Assembly (NCBI GenBank): GCA_027035825.1
Contig: JALVTX010000017.1
Location: forward strand, 1 to 12,887
DNA from: Mariprofundaceae bacterium
GTDB taxonomy: Bacteria; Pseudomonadota; Zetaproteobacteria; Mariprofundales; Mariprofundaceae
Length of the DNA: 12,887 nt
Reading direction: 5' to 3'
Shown here: positions 1 through 10,989 of the stretch, in pieces
Numbering within the stretch: the first letter of the stretch is position 1
Layout of the letters: each line of letters begins with the position of its first letter
Notes under the pieces: generated by a model
The model's input: only the letters and a program-made list of their open reading frames with translations
Told to the model about the DNA's origin: nothing
Databases searched by the model: none
Program-made: the position numbers and the translations under genes

Positions 1-76
1 CCCGGCGCGACCACCTTCTCGGCCTCGCCGCGATAGACCTCGCGCTCGGCGGTGGCGACCAGCACCTTGATCGTGC

Positions 77-80
<4 letters not shown>
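1..80 (-). CDS. atpC: ATP synthase F1 epsilon subunit, N-terminal fragment (runs off left edge)
   Basis: Epsilon subunit of the F1 central stalk, which couples rotation to catalysis and can inhibit ATP hydrolysis. Only 26 codons are present, beginning MSTIKVLVATAEREVYRGEA and reaching VVAPG. This is the start of the N-terminal beta-sandwich, where the family has a pattern like MSTIxVDVVSAExxIxxGEA followed by a PG turn. The start is GTG at 80-78, inside the end of atpD: the GTGA overlap lets the G of GTG precede the TGA stop of atpD. A GGAGG in the last atpD codons lies 7 nt before this GTG and supports it. It is the last gene of the operon, its usual place. The rest of the gene lies outside the window. 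Confidence 0.93.
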
Positions 81-1468
<1,388 letters not shown>

Positions 1469-1507
1469 GTTTCGACCTCTCTATTCAAATGCGTTCAAAC
1501 GGTTGCG

Positions 1508-2368
1508 TCATTGCTGCGCCGCGGCGCTGCCCGCGACGATCTCCGCCAGTTCCTGCGTGATCGCGGCCTGGCGGGCCTTGTTGTAGGTAATCTGCAAGTC
1601 CTTGACCAGGCTGTTGGCGTTGTCCGTGGCGCTCTTCATCGCCACCATCCGCGCCGACTGCTCACAGGCCTTGTTCTCCAGCGTCGCGTGATACACCAGC
1701 GATTCGAATGATCGGCGCAGCAGGCCGTCCAGCACCATCTGCGCCTCGGGCTCGTAGATGTAATCCCAGTAGCCCGGATGCGAGGGCTCCTCGCTCGGCG
1801 GGCAGGGAAGCAGCCGCTGCACCTTCGGCTTCTGGGTCATCGTGTTGACGAACTCGCTGTAGAGCAGGTAAACCTCGTCGAAATGGCCCTCGAGATATTT
1901 CTCGATGGCCAGATCGGCGCCGCCGAGGATGTCGGTCAGCTCCGGCGTGTCGGGAATGTTCTCCACGCTGCCGGCCACGTTGACGCCCACGCGGCGCATG
2001 AAGGCGCCGCCGCGACGGCCGATGTTGATGACCTCGACCTCCGCCTTCTGCTCCTTGACGAACTGCACCGCCAGGCGCAGCGCGTTCGTGTTCAGCCCCC
2101 CGCACAGGCCCTTGTCGGTGGTGACGAGCACCAGGCCAATGCGCTTGACCTCGTCGCGGGCCACGAAGAACGGATGCTTGTACTCCGGATGGGCCTGCGT
2201 CAGGTTGGCGATCACGCGCTGGATGCCCTCGGCGTAGGCGCGCGCGTCCAGCACGCGATCCTGCGCCTTGCGCATCTTGCTCGCCGCCACCATCTCCATC
2301 GCCTTGGTGATCTTGGCGGTGTTCTGGATGGCCTTGATCTGCCCCCGGATTTCCTTGGCCGATGCCAC
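1508..2368 (-). CDS. atpG: ATP synthase F1 gamma subunit
   Basis: Rotor shaft of F1, sitting inside the alpha3beta3 head and turning with the c-ring. The protein is 286 aa (E. coli has 287). It has the expected long N-terminal helix (MASAKEIRGQIKAIQNTAKI, then KAMEMVAASKMRKAQ), the GLCGGLN motif near residue 90 and the conserved C-terminal helix (DLQITYNKARQAAITQELAE) that reaches into the head. The start is GTG at 2368-2366. No nearby ATG lies in frame, and GGAGAG placed just after the atpA stop (TAAGGAGAG) gives good spacing. Only 12 nt separate atpA and atpG, which suggests translational coupling. The GTG start is unusual among its neighbours but not rare in GC-rich genomes. Confidence 0.98.
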   Translation of the reverse strand: MASAKEIRGQIKAIQNTAKITKAMEMVAASKMRKAQDRVLDARAYAEGIQRVIANLTQAHPEYKHPFFVARDEVKRIGLVLVTTDKGLCGGLNTNALRLAVQFVKEQKAEVEVINIGRRGGAFMRRVGVNVAGSVENIPDTPELTDILGGADLAIEKYLEGHFDEVYLLYSEFVNTMTQKPKVQRLLPCPPSEEPSHPGYWDYIYEPEAQMVLDGLLRRSFESLVYHATLENKACEQSARMVAMKSATDNANSLVKDLQITYNKARQAAITQELAEIVAGSAAAQQ

Positions 2369-2380
2369 GGTGCGCTCTCC

Positions 2381-3922
<1,542 letters not shown>

Positions 3923-3980
3923 ATCCGTATCCTTACCTCGTTTTTCCAATTCTCAAACTGTTCCTTCGTCTCCGGCGGCC

Positions 3981-4514
3981 TCAGGCGACGATGGCGCGCT
4001 TCAGGCTCTGCAGGCGCGTGCGCAGCGAATAGTCCATCTGGCGATCGCCCACGCGGATGACCAGCCCACCGAGGATGGAGGGGTCCACATCCACGTCCAG
4101 GCGCACCTTGCCGCCCAGCGCCTTCTCCAGCGCCGCCTCGATCTTTTTCGTGGTCGCGGCATCCAGCTTGACGGCGGTCACCACGCGCGCCTCCACCTCG
4201 CTGGCCGCCTCGCGGGCCATTTCCTCGACCAGCTCGGCAATCTCTGGCAGCAGCTCGGCCTTGCCGCGCTCGCACAGCAGCCCGACCAGCCGCTCGATTT
4301 CCGGCGTGAGCTTGCCGCCTGCCGCCTCGGCGGCCTTGATGATGGCCCGGGCCTTGTCCGCCGGCGCGATGCGTGGCTCCGCCAGCATCTCGCGCGCGGC
4401 ATCCACGCCAACCACCGCCGCCACTGCGTTCAGCGGCTCGCGGATGGTCGCGCCTTCCTGTTCCAGCTCGAACAGGGCGCGGGCATAACGTCGGGCTACG
4501 GAACGATTGCTCAT
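3981..4514 (-). CDS. atpH: ATP synthase F1 delta subunit
   Basis: Delta (OSCP-like) subunit, which joins the peripheral stalk (b subunits) to the top of the F1 head. The protein is 177 aa, as in E. coli. The N terminus MSNRSVARRYARALFELEQE is the typical first helix of the alpha-helical N-terminal domain (ARRYAxALFE). The C-terminal part contains the family's VDPSILGGLVIRVGDRQMDYS segment. The ATG at 4514 overlaps the atpF stop as ATGA, so the two stalk genes are probably translationally coupled. The sequence is rich in Ala and Glu in the middle, as expected for this poorly conserved subunit. Identity is secure from motifs and from operon position. Confidence 0.97.
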   Translation of the reverse strand: MSNRSVARRYARALFELEQEGATIREPLNAVAAVVGVDAAREMLAEPRIAPADKARAIIKAAEAAGGKLTPEIERLVGLLCERGKAELLPEIAELVEEMAREAASEVEARVVTAVKLDAATTKKIEAALEKALGGKVRLDVDVDPSILGGLVIRVGDRQMDYSLRTRLQSLKRAIVA

Positions 4515-4993
4515 GCGTGCCCGATCTCCTGGCTGACGACCTTGTCAATCAGCTTCGCGTGACGCTTGGCGTCCAACTCCTCGTCGAGGATGCGCTCGGC
4601 GGCCAGAAGCGCGATGTCCGCCACCTCCTGCCGCAGCTGCTGACGGGCGCGGTTCAGCTCCGCCTGCACTTCCTCGCGGGCAGAATCCACGATCTGCTGC
4701 GCCTCGACGCGCGCCTTGTTGGTGATCTCTTCCTCGATCGCGGCCGCCCGCTTCTCGGCCGCGGTCAGGATTTCCTGAGCCTTGCCGCGCGCTTCCTGGA
4801 GCTGCCGGGCGATCTCGGCCTCGGCCTTGGCCTTGGCCTCCTTGCCGGCATCCGCCGCCGCCAGGCCCTCGGCGATCTTCGCCGCCCGCTGCTCCATCAG
4901 GTCGTGAAGCGGCCCGTAGAGATATTTCTTCAACAGGGCCAGCAGCGTCAGGAAGACGACGATCTGCCCAATAAACGTCAGGTCAATGCTCAT
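4511..4993 (-). CDS. atpF: ATP synthase Fo b subunit
   Basis: Peripheral stalk subunit that holds F1 still against the rotating c-ring. The protein is 160 aa (E. coli has 156). One membrane helix lies at about residues 5-23 (LTFIGQIVVFLTLLALLKKY). It is followed by a long charged coiled coil with Ala/Glu/Lys/Arg heptads to about 135 and a short C-terminal region that binds delta. The ATG at 4993 follows GAGGTG with 5-6 nt spacing. The 43-nt gap from atpE is the second widest inside the operon after the atpH-atpA gap. Only one b-type gene is present, so the stalk is a homodimer as in E. coli, not the b/b' pair of alphaproteobacteria and phototrophs. Confidence 0.97.
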   Translation of the reverse strand: MSIDLTFIGQIVVFLTLLALLKKYLYGPLHDLMEQRAAKIAEGLAAADAGKEAKAKAEAEIARQLQEARGKAQEILTAAEKRAAAIEEEITNKARVEAQQIVDSAREEVQAELNRARQQLRQEVADIALLAAERILDEELDAKRHAKLIDKVVSQEIGHA

Positions 4994-5036
4994 GCGATCA
5001 CCTCGTCAGCGTGTTCGGTTTCCCCTGCCCGTCGTA

Positions 5037-5291
5037 TCAGCCCAGGAACGGGTTGGCGAACAGGAACCACAGCGCGAACGCCATGATGATGAACGGGAAG
5101 GACTCCATCAAACCGGCGAAGATGAACATGTTGAACATCAGCTGCGGGCGCATCTCCGGCTGACGGGCGATGCCCTCCAGAGTCTTGGACGTGATCAGGC
5201 CCCAGCCGATGGCCGAACCCAGGCCGGCCGCCGCCAGAATCACGCCAACCGAGATGGCCGTCGCCGCGGTGATGATGGTGTGTGCATCCAT
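5037..5291 (-). CDS. atpE: ATP synthase Fo c subunit (proteolipid)
   Basis: Forms the rotor ring in the inner membrane that carries ions through Fo. The protein is 84 aa with two membrane helices (about 9-33 and 52-80) joined by the polar loop R43-Q44-P45, the family hallmark. Helix 1 holds the glycine motif GLGSAIGWG (23-31). The ion-carrying carboxylate is E63 in FAGLMESFPFI, where E. coli has Asp61. The glutamine that Na+-type rings carry in helix 1 is replaced here by W30, so I infer a proton ring despite the Glu-Ser pair at 63-64. An AGGAG lies 7 nt before the ATG, a strong ribosome site that suits the high copy number of c. The sequence departs from the E. coli/Pseudomonas pattern and recalls the Acidithiobacillus type. 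Confidence 0.97.
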   Translation of the reverse strand: MDAHTIITAATAISVGVILAAAGLGSAIGWGLITSKTLEGIARQPEMRPQLMFNMFIFAGLMESFPFIIMAFALWFLFANPFLG

Positions 5292-5326
5292 AGTGCTTCT
5301 CCTTTTTGCTTGTGTTTAAACTTGTC

Positions 5327-6169
5327 TCAATGTTCCGCCGGCTGGTGCGCGATCGACAGATACACCACCGTCAGAATCATGAAGATAAACGCCTGCAACA
5401 GGCCGATGAACATGTGGAACGCCGACCAGCCCAGACCCACGAAGAACCCGGCGACCATGCCCACCGCGCCGCCGCCCAGGAGCAGGAACGCGATCAGCAG
5501 GAAGATCACCTCGCCCGCGAACATGTTGCCGAACAGTCGGAAGGAGAGCGACAGCGGCTTGGCCACCTCCTCGACCAGCTTCAGCACCAGGTTCAGCGGA
5601 ATAAGCGCCACGCCCAGCAGCTTGACGACGGGATTCTTCGAGCCCAGCAGCAGCGCCGCGAACGGCTGGAACAGCAACTCCTTGATGAAGTGCGCGGGTT
5701 TGAGCTTCATTTCATAGTAGATGGCCAGCAGGAACACGCACACGGCCATCGCCGCCGGCAGGTTCAGATCGTTGGTCGGCACCTGGCGGTAATGCTCCAG
5801 CCCGAACAGGCCGGCAATGTGGTGCGCCAGAAACGCCGGCAGGATGTCCAGCGTGTTGCAGAGAAAGATGAAGACGAAAATGGTCAGCGCCAGCGGCGCA
5901 ATCAGGGGATTGTGGGTGGGGAAGTTGTCCTTGACGGTGTCATCCACGAATCCGATGACGGATTCCATGAAGTTCTGCGCCCCGCTCGGCACGCCGTCCG
6001 TCAGGCGCTTGCCGAGCCACTTGGCGAACAGCACCAGCCCGGCCGCCACCAGAATGGTGGTCAGCATCGTGTCCAGGTGAATCTGCATGAACGGATTGGA
6101 CTCGTCGAACTTGTACGTCCAATACTGCAGATGCTCCGCAATGCCGCCGCTGTGTGCTTCCTGTGCCAA
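5327..6169 (-). CDS. atpB: ATP synthase Fo a subunit
   Basis: Membrane stator that gives protons their two half-channels beside the c-ring. The protein is 280 aa with several hydrophobic helices. The essential arginine is R211 in SLSFRLFGNMFAGE, one residue off E. coli R210. E220, H252 and Q259 (the last two in FHMFIGLLQAFIF) match the E. coli channel residues E219, H245 and Q252. The start is TTG at 6169-6167: GGGAG sits 6 nt upstream, and the next in-frame ATG is at residue 28, too late to leave the usual N-terminal tail. The atpI stop lies only 3 nt before it (TGA-GAC-TTG), so the ribosome site is inside atpI. Confidence 0.97.
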   Translation of the reverse strand: MAQEAHSGGIAEHLQYWTYKFDESNPFMQIHLDTMLTTILVAAGLVLFAKWLGKRLTDGVPSGAQNFMESVIGFVDDTVKDNFPTHNPLIAPLALTIFVFIFLCNTLDILPAFLAHHIAGLFGLEHYRQVPTNDLNLPAAMAVCVFLLAIYYEMKLKPAHFIKELLFQPFAALLLGSKNPVVKLLGVALIPLNLVLKLVEEVAKPLSLSFRLFGNMFAGEVIFLLIAFLLLGGGAVGMVAGFFVGLGWSAFHMFIGLLQAFIFMILTVVYLSIAHQPAEH

Positions 6170-6172
6170 GTC

Positions 6173-6562
6173 TCACTCCCTCGTTTGTTCCGCTTCCGCG
6201 TTCATCGCGGCGCGCCTGGCATCGAGCGCCGCAACCACGAACATCACCACCTGCGCCAGCAGCATGCCCGCCGCCACCACCAGCAGATGCAACCCCAAGC
6301 TCCATGCCAGCACGAGGCCGGCCAGCACGCCCAGGAACCGACACACCGCTCCCGCGTACAGAAGCCGCTGGCCCCGCGGCCGATCCGCCGCCGCGGCTTG
6401 CGTCACGCGCCGGGCGAGGAAATAGCCGCTGGCCATGGCCAGCGCCGCCCCCCAGACGAAGCTCGCCATCACCATCGCGCCCATCCAGAGGCCCAGCCCG
6501 AGGCTCACCGCCAGCGCGCTCAACCCCTGCCAGACCCAGACGCTCCTCGCACCCTCCATCAT
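6173..6562 (-). CDS. atpI: ATP synthase subunit I (Fo assembly factor)
   Basis: Small membrane protein, first gene of many proteobacterial atp operons. It is thought to help c-ring assembly and is not part of the final enzyme. The protein is 129 aa with four hydrophobic stretches (about 9-30, 32-50, 66-86 and 88-112) arranged as two hairpins. A basic loop (RRVTQAAAADRPRGQR) separates the pairs and the C-terminal tail is charged. The call rests on this topology and on its place directly before atpB, since the family is poorly conserved. Two adjacent ATG codons (6562 and 6559) are possible starts. Neither has a good Shine-Dalgarno: a GGAG lies 11 nt before the first. A six-codon reading frame ends on the ATGA of this start. 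Confidence 0.9.
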   Translation of the reverse strand: MMEGARSVWVWQGLSALAVSLGLGLWMGAMVMASFVWGAALAMASGYFLARRVTQAAAADRPRGQRLLYAGAVCRFLGVLAGLVLAWSLGLHLLVVAAGMLLAQVVMFVVAALDARRAAMNAEAEQTRE

Positions 6563-6616
6563 CGGCCGCGGCGCTCCATGCCGGAGATCGCGGCCCGTCC
6601 GGAGGAGATCGCGCCC

Positions 6617-6639
6617 TCCCGCCGAGGCGGGAAACCGCC
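6617..6639 (-). other. Alternative hairpins in the atp leader RNA
   Basis: In the leader transcript the segment CCGCC (6630-6626) can pair with an upstream GGCGG (6639-6635, loop UUUC). It can also pair, within TCCCGCC, with a downstream GGCGGGA (6623-6617, 7 bp with a two-base centre). The two structures exclude each other. No U-run follows, so this is not a standard attenuator. Around it, GGAGATCGCG (plus strand) occurs at 6583-6592 and 6604-6613, exactly 21 bp apart. The pairing is visible; a regulatory role is only a possibility. Confidence 0.35.
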
Positions 6640-6696
6640 CGGAAAAGCGCCCGTTTCACACGTCGGGGAAACCACCCCTCCCGCGAAAGGCGGCGA

Positions 6697-6725
6697 TTTA
6701 TACCACCCACGCGCCGCCGGTTCAA
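6697..6725 (-). promoter_or_regulatory. Sigma70-type promoter of the atp operon
   Basis: On the minus strand TTGAAC (6725-6720) and TATAAA (6702-6697) are separated by 17 bp, close to the full consensus with ideal spacing. Transcription should start near 6690, giving a leader of about 130 nt before atpI. It lies after the end of the upstream EF-hand gene, so the ATP synthase operon appears to have its own strong promoter. Seen directly; activity is inferred. Confidence 0.82.
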
Positions 6726-6748
6726 CACCCAATCGGGCGCGGGTATTG

Positions 6749-6768
6749 GCCGCGGGCCCTCCCGCGGC
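6749..6768. terminator. GC-rich hairpin after the metK-ahcY-EF-hand operon, possible terminator
   Basis: An 8-bp perfect stem (GCCGCGGG with CCCGCGGC) closes a four-base loop, 19 bp past the stop of the EF-hand gene and 24 bp before the atp promoter. This is where a terminator between the two operons would be expected. It lacks a T-run on either side, so intrinsic termination is unproven. Some readthrough into atp is possible. Confidence 0.4.
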
Positions 6769-6790
6769 GCCCGCGTCAACGCCCGCGTCA
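6768..6790. repeat. 11-bp tandem direct repeat overlapping the EF-hand stop codon
   Basis: CGCCCGCGTCA occurs at 6768-6778 and again at 6780-6790, a 12-bp period. The right copy contains the last codons and the stop of the EF-hand gene. It may be a small slippage duplication; I know of no function. Confidence 0.6.
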
Positions 6791-7092
6791 GCGGCCATAC
6801 ACGGACTCCAGACCCTCCAGGTAGCGATCCGCCCGCGTCTTGCCCTCGCCCACGCCCGCATCCGGGTCCAGCCCCAGCTCCTGCAGGCAGGCTCTGGCGT
6901 AGGCCCGGCGCTCCTTGGGCGTCAGCCGGCCCCAGTCGGCCGCGTCCACCAGCCCGTCGCCGGTGCGGTCAAAGCGCGCATCGGCCCCGGCTGCCTTCTT
7001 CTCCGTCGCGCCGGCGTCGGCCGCGCCCTGGTCGGCCGCCAGCGCCGGCGTCGCCGCCGCGAGCATCAGCGCGCCCAGCGCCAGCGCCCGCA

Positions 7093-7093
<1 letters not shown>
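6788..7093 (-). CDS. Small exported EF-hand protein, hypothetical
   Basis: A protein of 101 aa. Residues 1-20 form a typical Sec signal peptide (MRALALGALMLAAATPALAA) with an ALA-type cleavage site, so the product should be periplasmic. The mature part has one EF-hand loop at 42-53 (DRTGDGLVDAAD). Asp at 1, 5 and 9 and Gly at 6 fit Ca2+ binding, but position 3 is Thr and position 12 is Asp rather than Glu, so affinity may be low. A second Asp/Gly-rich stretch (DPDAGVGEGK, 76-85) is not a clear loop. The ATG uses the last A of the ahcY stop (TGATG). The only GGAG is 14 nt away, so translation probably depends on ribosomes finishing ahcY. A longer frame upstream in the same phase lies inside ahcY and is not real. 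Function unknown. Confidence 0.75.
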
Positions 7094-8514
<1,421 letters not shown>

Positions 8515-8520
8515 CATGCA

Positions 8521-8546
8521 CCTCCGTTTATCGTTGAAATAAACGG
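8521..8546 (-). promoter_or_regulatory. Expression platform: hairpin burying the ahcY ribosome binding site
   Basis: CCGTTTAT (8546-8539) and ATAAACGG (8531-8524) form a perfect 8-bp stem with a 7-nt loop. Its 3' arm ends in the first two G of the GGAGG Shine-Dalgarno (8525-8521). Its 5' arm shares the two bases at 8545-8546 with riboswitch stem P1. When SAH closes P1, the base of this hairpin must open and free the GG of the ribosome site. This predicts an ON switch acting on translation. Confidence 0.8.
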
Positions 8547-8604
8547 GCGCCGTTGTTGCTTGTGCCGAGCCTGACCGGCGAGACCGGTTGCAGCGCCCCT
8601 CGGC
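8545..8604 (-). promoter_or_regulatory. SAH riboswitch, aptamer upstream of ahcY
   Basis: The minus-strand RNA fits the SAH riboswitch pattern known upstream of ahcY in proteobacteria. P1 is formed by GGGCGCTG (8598-8591) with CGGCGCCC (8552-8545), 8 bp including one G-U. P2 is ACCGG (8588-8584) with CCGGT (8578-8574). The pseudoknot is GCCGAG (8604-8599) with CTCGGC (8569-8564), 6 bp. The conserved core strings GAGG-GCGCTGCAAC, GTCAGGCTCGG and CAACGGCGC are all present. It sits between metK and ahcY, so it would act on the ahcY part of a shared mRNA. Identification is by memory of the consensus; an Rfam model search would confirm it. Confidence 0.93.
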
Positions 8605-8619
8605 GAAATGAACGGGAGC

Positions 8620-9795
<1,176 letters not shown>

Positions 9796-9821
9796 TTCAG
9801 CACTCCTTCTCGACCCGGGCG

Positions 9822-9852
9822 GCGCGCGGCAATCTAGCCACGCGCGCGGCAA
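9822..9852. repeat. 11-bp direct repeat, 20-bp period, in the metK leader
   Basis: GCGCGCGGCAA (plus strand) occurs at 9822-9832 and 9842-9852, two helical turns apart, between the cyclic-nucleotide protein gene and metK. A regulator dimer could bind such a pair, but GC-rich low-complexity sequence makes chance repeats likely. No convincing -35/-10 pair is visible in this 96-bp gap, so metK may share the upstream gene's transcript. Confidence 0.4.
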
Positions 9853-9891
9853 AATAGAAGCCGGAGAAAGCCAGCCCGCGCCAATGGCCGC

Positions 9892-10953
9892 TCACCCGCC
9901 TTCCCGCTGCAACTTCACGGTGGCGTGAATGCGCTCGGCCAGCACATGCCCCGCCTCGGCCACCTGCGACGCAAACCAGGGCGAGACATCCATCACATCC
10001 TCGATCACCGCCGAGGGCATGCACAGGAGCACGCTGTCCGTCTCGGCCACGATGGTGATGGCCATGGCGTCGTAGTCGCTCCAGCGGTGCACGCCAATCA
10101 GCGCGCCATGACGCATGCGGCCGCAATAGACGCCATCCAGGCCGCCCTCATACAGATTCACCACGCCCTCGGCCAAAATGGCGACATAGGGCAGCACCGT
10201 CCGCCATTCCTTGATAACCTCGCGCGCCCGATGCCGCTGCTCCCACACGCTCCGGGCCACCAAGAACCGCACATCCATCGGCAGCCGCGCAAAAGCCGGC
10301 GACAGCGAGAGCATCGCCATGCGCCGGCGCAGTTGCGATTCCTTGGCGAAACGCAGGTTCAGTTCGGGATGCGCGCCCAGCGCCCGCTTCAGCTCCTCGG
10401 GCTCGAAGCGCAGCAGCATCGAGGGCGCGTTGGCCGTGGCGCTGGCCGTCCGCTTCGCCCCGTCAATCAGCGCTCCCTCGCCCAGCAGCGCGCCCGCGTG
10501 CAAATAGTTGAGCAACGTCGGCTGCCCCTCGCCCGCCACCGTGATGGCGATTTCCCCCTCCAGCAGCAGATAGGCGGCGTCCGCCTCCTCCCCCTCGCGG
10601 AACAGCGGCTCCCCTTCCTTCAGCCGCACCGTGCGCCTGCGGCGCGCCAGCCGGCCAAAATGCCCGGCCAACGGCAAATAGTCCGCCAACGCCGCCGGGC
10701 GCATGGCGTCCATCGCCACATCCTCGCCAAACCGCTCCACCAGCCGGCCGGCGGCCAGCGGGTTGTCCTTGCGCAGCAGGCGATAGGCCTCGCGCAGCGC
10801 CATCATGCCCGCCACCTCGCGCCCCTGCTCCATCAACGCCTCGCCCAGCCGCTGGCGCAGCAGCGGATCATTCGGATGCAGCCGGCACATGTCCCGCAGC
10901 GATTTCACGTCGGATTTCCGGGTGGTGACCTTGGTCACTTGCGCCTCCATCAT
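9892..10953 (-). CDS. Cyclic-nucleotide-binding domain protein without a DNA-binding domain
   Basis: A protein of 353 codons from the first ATG. Residues 15-75 are helical and TPR-like (LRDMCRLHPNDPLLRQRLGE, then MALREAYRLLRKDNPLAAGRL). Residues about 92-195 form a CAP-type cyclic nucleotide domain: FREGEEADAAYLLLEGE matches the beta-roll start, and G158-E159-G160-A161-L162 with R168-T169 match the phosphate-binding cassette. Residues about 215-330 look like a second, degenerate copy (ILAEGVVNLYEGG) with no GE..R cassette. There is no C-terminal helix-turn-helix, so it is a sensor or scaffold, not a CRP-type regulator. The start is uncertain: ATG 10953 and 10950 have a GAGG that is too close, whereas GTG at 10938 has GGAGG five bases upstream. 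The ligand and partner are unknown. Confidence 0.8.
   Translation of the reverse strand: MMEAQVTKVTTRKSDVKSLRDMCRLHPNDPLLRQRLGEALMEQGREVAGMMALREAYRLLRKDNPLAAGRLVERFGEDVAMDAMRPAALADYLPLAGHFGRLARRRRTVRLKEGEPLFREGEEADAAYLLLEGEIAITVAGEGQPTLLNYLHAGALLGEGALIDGAKRTASATANAPSMLLRFEPEELKRALGAHPELNLRFAKESQLRRRMAMLSLSPAFARLPMDVRFLVARSVWEQRHRAREVIKEWRTVLPYVAILAEGVVNLYEGGLDGVYCGRMRHGALIGVHRWSDYDAMAITIVAETDSVLLCMPSAVIEDVMDVSPWFASQVAEAGHVLAERIHATVKLQREGG
10925..10938. promoter_or_regulatory. CRP/FNR-like palindrome GTGACC-TT-GGTCAC
   Basis: Perfect 6-bp arms give GTGA-N6-TCAC, the core of a CRP-family site. Its centre (10931.5) is 41.5 bp before the expected start of transcription of the CZB gene, the class II activator position, next to the -35. 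It lies in the first codons of the divergent gene, so codon use could also produce it. Seen directly; regulator binding is inferred. Confidence 0.45.
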
Positions 10954-10966
10954 CCTCGTCTATAGT
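10939..10966 (+). promoter_or_regulatory. Promoter of the CZB gene
   Basis: TTGCGC (10939-10944), 16 bp, then TATAGT (10961-10966). Start expected near 10973, giving a leader of about 17 nt with GGGAG at 10977-10981. The -35 lies inside the start region of the divergent gene. Confidence 0.6.
10959..10964 (-). promoter_or_regulatory. Possible -10 element for the divergent cyclic-nucleotide gene
   Basis: Read on the minus strand the same palindromic CTATAG gives TATAGA, with a start expected near 10952. That falls in the first ATG and would suit the GTG start at 10938. No good -35 is seen 16-18 bp upstream, so this is weak. Confidence 0.3.
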
Positions 10967-10989
10967 CCCGGCACCCGGGAGAACATGCA

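Noticed and set aside
6559..6861. 100-codon minus-strand frame over the atp promoter and leader
   Set aside because: Overlaps the EF-hand gene end, contains the promoter and has no domain or ribosome site. Only its last six codons were kept as a curiosity.
9796..9891. SAM riboswitch or clear sigma70 promoter in front of metK
   Set aside because: No pairing pattern of a known SAM riboswitch class, and no -35/-10 pair with acceptable spacing; TAGATT and TATTTT lack a partner.
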